This document shows positions 56,834 to 64,000 of a stretch of DNA of 64,000 nt, one piece after another; position 1 is the stretch's first letter, and every line of letters begins with the position of its first letter. This DNA comes from Fomes fomentarius (lineage: Eukaryota > Basidiomycota > Agaricomycetes > Polyporales > Polyporaceae): the NCBI GenBank assembly GCA_022606135.1, contig JABYQN010000008.1, positions 372,001 through 436,000 on the forward strand, given 5' to 3'. The translations under genes and the position numbers were made by a program. The notes under the pieces are model-generated. The model was not told where the DNA came from and searched no databases. It saw only the letters and a program-made list of their open reading frames with translations.

Positions 56834-58306
56834 TCCCCTCGTCCCGATAGACAGTCCACTATGGTCGTTCGGTAATTCGATGTCAAATACACTGTGAAGC
56901 AATCTAGAGAAGAGAAGAGAAGGTGGTGTTAGAGAAGAGAAGGGCGCAGTTGCTTGCACTCAGGTCTACTGAGTAGCACTGTTGACGCGGACCGGTGCTC
57001 CGGACTTCCTGCACTACCTTGCCACGCGCTGCCGAGCTCTTCTTGTCTGCAACGACCACGACTTGGCCTCAGGCAGCCATTTCATGCATTCTCACAAACA
57101 TCTGGCCAGACATCTTGTGATACCTACGACGTCTACGACAACTACAATCCTACTGGATCTCGACGCTGTGGTTTTTGAAACAACGACATGGACCGACGAG
57201 CTTTGCTCGGGATCCTCCTTAGCTTGGTCAACGACGCACTTTGTATAGTGCAGGACAACGATGCCGATGATGATGGGTGAGTATTCCTAGTTTTCCTTAC
57301 GTTTTGGGTCAGGTTGGAGGGAGATAGTGCGGTCAGCATGTTGCGAATAGCGGGCAGGCCCTGGGGCGTGTGATGCATGGAGCGCAGGTATCAATCTGCA
57401 CCCTCGAGGCATCAGCACGAAGTTCGTCCGGGGGATCCACGGCGATGCTTTTGACCTGGGGAGGGGGGGGGGGGGGGGGAGCGGGGCAGTCACCATGTTT
57501 TGACCAGCTTCTTACCCTTCCAAGCCCCTGATCCCTCTCGCCCACGGACAAGCTTTGCAGGGTGTCATAGGATAGTGAGGGAGTGGCTCCCATCTGTCAA
57601 GCAACCCTTGATTTTTCTCGTTTGGCCTCAATCCCAGCAGAGCATTCACTCCTTGCCCACTTCTCAGCTTGCTGCACATCTACACGCTCACGTCGCTCCT
57701 ACTGATGCATGATCCGATCAGAGGCGTCTCTATCCTTACGCAAAGGTGCAGAGATGGATGCCAAATCCGTTTCGTCTTACGGCAAGAGCTCTGGTGACCT
57801 GCTCAACTGATGTTACATGACCGGTCCGCTCGTGAGCACTTGACAATCTGGTCACCAGACGTTACAAGTCGAGTATCTGCACCTTCCCAGCTGGGACAAG
57901 AACTCGGCCTGTTACTTTCAGTGACTTGCTTACGGATGGTCCGGGTATTTCGCTTCGATGCTGCATATTGCAGAGATACAATCAGCCTTCCTTTTCCGCT
58001 CATCCCTGCATGCTATCGCCTTAACTCAGGATCGTGCATATATCTTGCATTAGGTTTCATAGAACGATCTATGAGAGGAATAGCAAGACAGTGCAGAGAG
58101 GGTACCGGAACAATTGTTGTGAGAAATCATACGGTTGGGCCCATGGGCTAATATCATACGAGACCGAGTCGTGGTGTCTTATTTCTGGCTGACGCTACGG
58201 TGCACCCGTAAAATTTACCAGTACTCAGGTAGAGGTCCCCTTTCGTGACCGTTCACTAACATTCTTCAGTCGTTGATAACGCTTACTGACCCATTGTCTG
58301 TTCAAG
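56834..58306. other. Intergenic region with a long G homopolymer
   Basis: No gene supportable. It contains purine-rich GAGAA runs (about 56900-56940) and the G-run listed next. The 5' exon of the membrane-protein gene downstream may lie in the right part, but I could not find it. Confidence 0.4.
57463..57479 (+). repeat. Poly-G tract, 17 G
   Basis: Seventeen uninterrupted G residues follow GGGGA. Such tracts form G-quadruplex-like structures and are prone to length errors in sequencing. Confidence 0.85.
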
Positions 58307-60057
58307 GAGTTTTCCGTATGATCCCGTGCTAATCCATCGCCCACACTTCGCCCGCTCTCTCTCTGTCCAATTACTCCTTTTAGGCATCACCCTCACCCTC
58401 ACGACTGTCCTCATCTTCCACCTCATGTTCACCGCCCAATATCATTGGCCTCTTGCTCCAGTCAACTATGTCCTCCAAATGTCCGCCGTCACGACTCTCC
58501 TCATATCATGTATAGCAACAGTGCACGTCGTCCTATCGAGTACCGTGGAGCAGAGCATGGGGTGGCCATACATGCTCGACTACATCGCCGTGGCTATCCC
58601 GCCCCTCGACGATAACTCAGGTTGGGAGATTGGCGAGCTTGCCGCGTGGCTGCTCATGAACGCCACAACGTCCGGTCTCATCCAGGTAGGTTCCCTTCTC
58701 TGGATCCCTCTTCTCGATGCTCACGTCGTCGTAGATCACTCACATTCAATTCCTCACCCTTCTCTTCCCCTCGGGACTCGAGCGCCGCCTCATATTTTCC
58801 CTCCTGGGCCCACTCGCTATCGTATCCTCCATCATGCACGTCGTGCGGATCCACGACGACGCCAACCTCGTCAAAGTCGCAGCCGCAGTGCAGAACATCT
58901 GCAACGCAACGCTCTCCCTGCTCTTCACCGCCGCGCTCTTCCTCTGGGGATGCTTCGTCAACCGGCGCGACGCGTGGCGCACGGACGGCGGAACGGCCGC
59001 GTTCGGCGTGGGCGCACTCACGCTCGCACTCATCTCCACTGCGCTGACGTTCATATACATCCCGAGTCGCGACCAGTACCCGTGGATGCCGGGCATCATG
59101 TGGGCGGTCATCCTCTGGCAGAGCTTCCTTGGATGGTGGTGGTGGGTCGGCGCGGGGATGGGCGTGGGGGAGGTAGAAGAGCTGCTGCGACGCGAGGAGA
59201 AGCGGCAGGAGAAGAGACGGCTCAAGATGGCGAAACGTAAAGTCCGGAAAGAGCGGGCGCAGACGCTCTGGAAGGGCATGACTGGCGCCTTCACCTCTCG
59301 CCCCGCCCACGCCCGAACCTCGGACGGCGGCGATTCGTCCGACAGCAGCCGTAGTGGGCACGAGCGGCACAGCGGGCGAGACGGCGACTCCCAGACCCGA
59401 ATGCAGGGTGAGGAGGGTGCGCCGGGAGATGGTGATGTGACGCGCGTGAACTCGCGGCAGACGGTAGCGTCCTCGCGGTCGGGCACGACAGCAAGCGGCG
59501 GGCTCGTCTACCGATTCCTCAACCAGCACTCCGCCGGCCGCGTGCTGTACGGGTGGTACCTTGGTCTGCGGCACGCGCACCTCGCTGCCGCGCGTGAGCA
59601 GGCCGTCGAGCGCGTCGAGCGGATTAACCAGGCGTACGGGCCCGAGGAGGGCGGTGTGGGCGGGGGCGGCGCGTTTGGCTGGGGCCTAGGCAGCTTTGGG
59701 ATTCGGAGGCAGCAGAGGCGGCAGCGGCAGAGAGAGGAGCGGGCGAGGCGGCGGGCGGCGTATGAGATGGATGAGTTCGACTATGGCGATGATGACGATG
59801 ATGGTGGGGAGGAAGGGGAGGCGCAGGATCCGGATTTGCGCAAGGAGCGGCGTGGGGACGAGAATGCGGAGAGTCTGGGTGGGCCGGAGGCTAGGTTCGG
59901 CGTTGGCATTGGGGGTGGGGAGGTGAGGGCGAGGAGGTCGATCGTCCCGCCCCCGAATCGGACGCTGGGTGACGGTAGTCATCGACCGTCCTCGGTGTGG
60001 TGGTGGGGCCCATTGCAGAGGTGGCGATTGCAGGACTCGACGGATTATCGCTCGTAG
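58307..60057 (+). CDS. Polytopic membrane protein of unknown function
   Basis: Two exons, 58307-58685 and 58735-60057, join in phase (CTCATCCAG|ATCACT). The first begins after an acceptor-like TTCAAG, so a 5' exon with the start codon is missing from this model. Conserved-looking text includes FPYDPVLIHRPHFARSLSVQ, TAQYHWPLAPVNYVLQ, WPYMLDYIAVAIPPLDD and ATTSGLIQITHIQFLTLLFPS. Six or seven hydrophobic segments lie in the first 270 residues (for example LLGITLTLTTVLIFHLMF, IMWAVILWQSFLGWWWW). A long hydrophilic C-terminal half follows, rich in Arg/Gly/Glu with acidic runs (FDYGDDDDDGG). I recall similar unnamed proteins in other basidiomycetes but know no function. It ends with a TAG at 60055. 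Confidence 0.75.
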
Positions 60058-60954
60058 GTGGTTATGGCGTTCGCGTGAGTTCTATCCATCTTGCCTTCCT
60101 CGTTGCGACGGACCATTGTAGTTGTTGTGGTGCAGTCTTGTATTGATAGGTTTCGCATCGCGATGTAAAACATACAGGAAGACTTTTTTTTATCTCATCT
60201 CTAAGACTTCTTGGACGGTGTCACCCTTCAGCCTAGTTTTTTTTACCGCTAATAGTGCGGCCAATCGATGTCGGATAGTCAGTGGTAATCACCGGCCCCA
60301 ATACGTGGGCACCTTGCATCGACCTCACGGGCCAACTCAATCGGATGCGACATCTGAATCCGAACCTGAATCGTCGGACTCGTCCACCACCTCCCTCCAT
60401 TCAACTGCCTCCGACTTCCCTTCTTCGAAAGGTTTCAGATGTGATGCAGTCTTGTCCACTGCGCGGGATTGGGTGGTCATCCACACAATGTTCACATGAA
60501 GATTGAGTAGAACCAGTCGAATGCCTCCAGAGGCTTGAGGACGTTGAACTGGTTGGTAGACATCTGTCGCCTTCAAGCAGACACAGTCCTGCAAATCGCA
60601 CAAATCAACGATTTACTTTAGAGGACAACCGTAAATGTCTGAGCCTCTGTGCAAACTCAGCGGCGTGTGGGCTGCACGTGGGACGAGTCGGTAATAGTAT
60701 AAGCTCATCGACTCCGAGTCCTACTTTGCTTGAACCTTGTAAGTCGAGTCCCTACTGCAGTACTCATTGCTCTCGACCCATATGCCAGCGCACCCTGTCT
60801 TGGCACGCTCTCGAAGCATATATAGCTGACGATTCAAAAATGACTGAACCTAGCACCAAACCAATGGCAGCGAAGCAACAGATATGTGACAGGGCCTCCC
60901 TGCACACATAGTGATTGTATCGTACAATGCCCCTGAGTCATCGACTCCTCCCAG
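60058..60954. other. Intergenic region with a gene fragment
   Basis: It contains the 3' ends of two convergent genes and one relic, listed next. Otherwise no gene is seen. Confidence 0.4.
60337..60603 (-). pseudogene. Fragment of the dispersed family, copy at 60.4 kb
   Basis: On the minus strand, ASGGIRLVLLNLHVNIVWM, DKTASHLKPFEEGKSEAVEW and an acidic end (DESDDSGSDSDVASD) align with the plus-strand relic at about 43110-43290. DNA-level matches include CTTCGACTGGT-equivalent and TTCAGATGTCGCA blocks. No further exons were found. Confidence 0.5.
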
Positions 60955-62385
60955 TCAAGGCTGCACTTCAGCAGCGCCAGTATATGTTGTGATTTGTTTC
61001 TTGCCCAGCGACGCATGAGGGCCACTGAAGAGATGGCCATAGAAGTTGCTGGCTATGTCGTGAGATCGCCCTCCGAGGCCCCCAGCGTGTGCTCCGCCAG
61101 ACGAGGGAAACGTACTAGGGTTGTTCGGATCCTGCAGCAATCGATGGGCTCAGAGAGATGTATGAGCAAGCGATGGGATACGCACATAGAATGTGGCACT
61201 GTCATTCGATAGAAGGTGTGGGTGGGGATCCCTGTCCAAGAGTGATTTATCTTGGTATCCAACCTGTGGTAGGTAGTCGCCGGCGGTGTGGTGAACCGCG
61301 GTGTCGAGGGATCCCGCAGATGTGTCCTTGCTCGATCCTCTGAATCGGAGGTAGAGGAAGGCCGCTATCCCGAGCGCATTGAGTCCAAGTACCGCTCCGA
61401 CAACACCGCCCACAATGGCCTTCACATCAGGCATCTTGCTCGAGCTGCTGGAGTCGCTTACAATAGTGATCTGCGGAGTGCTGCTTGAAGCTGTCGTATC
61501 GGACGGAGAGACGGAAGCCGTGGTACTGGTAGAGGAAGGGGCGCGAAATCCGGTGGATTCAGGAAGGTCTGCAGGTGAAACATGATGTGTGAGAAGAGGA
61601 GTAGTGGTACCAGGGACCGCCCATCCTCACCTTTCTTTGCCACTTCTAGCGCCGCGTCGGGATCAAATGTGCTGCTTGCCTGGATTGCCAAGAACCAATT
61701 AGGAGGTGTGGGTACGGGAGTTCCGGCAGACTTACAATGACATCAAGATACGCCCATGCAGGTACGGCAGTTCCACTCGGGATGGACTCGGGGTACCTGT
61801 GCAAACGCAGAACGATAAGCGATGCTGATCCCTCCATAGACTACGGCTTCCTTACTCCTGAGGATTTACGATTGAGCAGTTGATAGAATATTCCAACCAA
61901 CTGAGACAAGGTCATTGGTAACAGTCATCTCGTTGGGAAGAGTTGCGTACGTACGGCCGAACAAACGCTGCTCCACCTTGGCAGGTCGCACATGCAGCGA
62001 GCGTCGAGAAGATGACCGTATTGCAGCGACAGGGATTGGCGCTTGTCGGATCCTTCGCGGGCGAGGCGTAGTGAAAGCCCTGCGGGAGTGCATGAACGTA
62101 GGAATCTGTGAGGGCGTGTCAGTAATTGCTTCCGGATGATTCGTAGGTGAGCTTACCCTCAGGAGAGTCGCATGGAGTGAATAGATATGATGATATGAGA
62201 CAGGGGCTCTGGCCCTTGGAGTTGGACATCTGACGATGTAGTAGTGAGCACCGGTCACCGAAGAGAAGGGCATGCGCACTCACCCATTCATAGGTAGAGT
62301 TGCAGACAGCAGCAGTGCCTTGAGCCGACGTCTGCCAAGTCCATACTATGACTGAAAGAAGGCAAAGGACAGAGTGCAGAGACAT
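60955..62385 (-). CDS. Secreted/type-I membrane protein with Ser/Thr-rich stalk
   Basis: Eight exons join in phase: 62284-62385, 62157-62229, 61955-62105, 61856-61900, 61736-61796, 61631-61679, 61186-61568 and 60955-61131, giving 346 residues. A signal peptide (MSLHSVLCLLSVIVWTWQTSAQG) precedes a cysteine-containing ectodomain (CNSTYEW, PCRCNTVIFSTLAACATCQG, YSINCSIV, IPSGTAVPAWAYLDV). A serine/threonine stalk (STSTTASVSPSDTTASSS) and one membrane segment (AIVGGVVGAVLGLNALGIAAFLYLRF) follow, then a cytosolic tail ending in ITTYTGAAEVQP. The layout recalls fungal cell-surface sensors (WSC/Mid2-type) in topology, though the ectodomain is a different, basidiomycete-common cysteine pattern. If the last intron is retained, the protein ends at 61150 instead. 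The function is not known. Confidence 0.88.
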
Positions 62386-64000
62386 CTCGGTGGTATGGAC
62401 GACGGGGGCTCCCGCCGATAACCTACCTGTGACAGAGTATAGAAATACTGTGCACGGCGCGCGCCCAATGACAATGGCTATGTTGTTTCCAGGTTCTCTT
62501 CGGTACCTATCTTGAACCTCTCTTCTACTCACACACGCCTTTATGTAAAGGAGCCCAGAAGAGGGAGCTGTTCGCGCCCCTAGACAGTAAGTATCGATCT
62601 CATTTGATAATTACTGTCACCACGGCAAAAGATGGAATGTTGAAGCACGTCCGAGACCTCCGATATAGTTCACATACCTCCCGCATGCTGCAATATGAGA
62701 CTTCCGGAGTACACAGTAGCATGTGTCTCAGCCTTGACCACTCTTCGCTTCAAAGCTAGGAATCCCGGACTGTTCCGCTGTCAGGTCGCATAGAGTTTGA
62801 GTAACGCCCATCATGCGTCCGCGATTCTCCCTGTCCAACTTGTGCATATGCCATAACGACATGTTCTGCGGCGATTCCTGTCGGAATATTCCCAACGAAC
62901 CTCTGGTGGCCACTAGAAACGGGTTGACTTCACAAAGACAAGCTGCCCTGTGACGCATGATACCTGCGCAAAGCCCTTGTCACTGCAAGAGGCAAGACTT
63001 CGAAGTATGCGCCAGTCACTTCCCACGAGCGTTTTTCCCTGCCTGAGGGGATGTGCGATCATCGAATGAGCTCTTTCATTGATGGAGTTTGACCATGACA
63101 GAGGGCGACAGACCTGAGAACGACGTTCCGGCCACTTGCTGAGAGCACATGCTGCAGCCGCAGTGTACCCGATCCAAGTGACGAAAAAGGCACGCTGATG
63201 GGAAGCGATGTAGAAACGTCCAACACTCTACCTTTACATGACAGCAAAAACAGACACCGATAGTTGCACTCACGACTTGTTAACGCTCAAAGCGGAGGAA
63301 GTTCCTGTGAGGGTTCGTCAGCCGAGGACCGGTCACTGACCATAATACAGACTTATCATGCGGTCGAGCTTGGTTGGTTCCAGTGGGCTATTGTGAGATT
63401 ATCCACCGCCTCCTTCATATTGTGAGTAAATCTTGCGTCGGCTGGAGTATAGCGGCGTGAGGGCGCCGAGCTTCACAGCGGGGAATCTTATCACTGGTAG
63501 AAGTGCAGAAGTTACTTCTCATCACAAGTGGAATAACAAACCTGATGCTAGTATCAGGTTCCATCTTCAAGAAGAAGTAGATAATTCGTAGAATCGTGAA
63601 TGAATTATGAGTCAATGAGGAAGCATGCTAGGGAGGGGAGACGGTGCATTGCACTGCCAGAGGTAGTAAACGATCACAAACTTGATCAGGACTCGAGGAT
63701 CCCGTGGCAGCGTGGAAGATTACCAGTAGCAGGGATAGACGTTTACTTGTCTCCGGCCAAAACTGCGAATGGGTTGTCCGTCCAGAAACGGGATTGGGAG
63801 CAAGCAACGCCTCCGAGTCCTTGACTCAGACTGCCAGGCTGTAGTCACGAGGTGTGACAGGTGACACGTCCCTGCGTCCCATTGTCACGGTGACGCCCTG
63901 GCTACCCTACGCAGACAGACCTGGCGCACAGTATGTGATTCATCTCTTCTACACATATCTCTCTGATGTATCCCGTTGCAGCAATGCATACGAATCTCAT
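62386..64000. other. No supportable gene
   Basis: The left part must contain the promoter of the minus-strand surface protein. Short frames on both strands further right show no motifs, bias or splice pairs. Confidence 0.4.

Noticed and set aside
58678..59580. A 300-codon minus-strand frame opposite the membrane-protein gene
   Set aside because: It is the reverse shadow of a GC-rich exon whose plus-strand frame has membrane segments and an in-phase intron.

Overview
The window looks like nuclear DNA of a mushroom-forming basidiomycete (Agaricomycotina). The protein-coding genes are split by many short GT-AG introns, mostly about 40-70 nt. Coding exons favour C- and G-ending codons, both tRNA genes carry very small introns, and the families present (HET proteins, DUF3445, DUF4203, CSC1-like channels, sugar transporters) are typical of these fungi. 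I rebuilt gene models by joining exons wherever donor, acceptor and reading phase agreed. Models whose ends I could not settle say so.

Layout. 0.4-11.8 kb holds a CSC1/OSCA-type channel (minus), a divergent IMPACT-domain gene, a DUF3445 heme-oxygenase-like protein, an unrecognised gene and a two-domain EthD-like alpha/beta-barrel protein. A tRNA-Ile(AAT) lies at 12.2 kb. From 14.0 to 27.6 kb an array of fragments of the translation factor eIF4G occupies most of the sequence. Unit A has the eIF4E-binding site and a divergent MIF4G domain. Unit B has MA3, a well-conserved MIF4G and a second MA3. A broken relic follows, then unit C (MA3 only), then unit D (N-terminal region and eIF4E-binding site with a new coiled-coil end). 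A large direct duplication (about 15.4-17.2 kb against 20.3-22.2 kb) links A/B to the relic and C.

27.9-33.2 kb holds a HET protein, a GNAT acetyltransferase and a tRNA-Ala(AGC). 33.4-41.8 kb holds a PalB/Rim13-type calpain, then RIT1 (initiator-tRNA 64 ribosyl-phosphate transferase) and a coiled-coil protein resembling augmin HAUS3. 41.8-44.3 kb is gene debris. 44.8-62.4 kb holds a DUF4203 membrane protein, transportin (importin beta-2), an MFS sugar transporter, a polytopic membrane protein and a secreted-then-membrane-anchored protein. The last 1.6 kb shows no supportable gene.

Most genes are ordinary housekeeping or accessory genes with no operon logic. The one unusual system is the eIF4G array, where the modules of one scaffold protein have been separated and recombined into different proteins. 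At least one of these, unit D, keeps the eIF4E-binding motif but has lost the domains that recruit the ribosome machinery.
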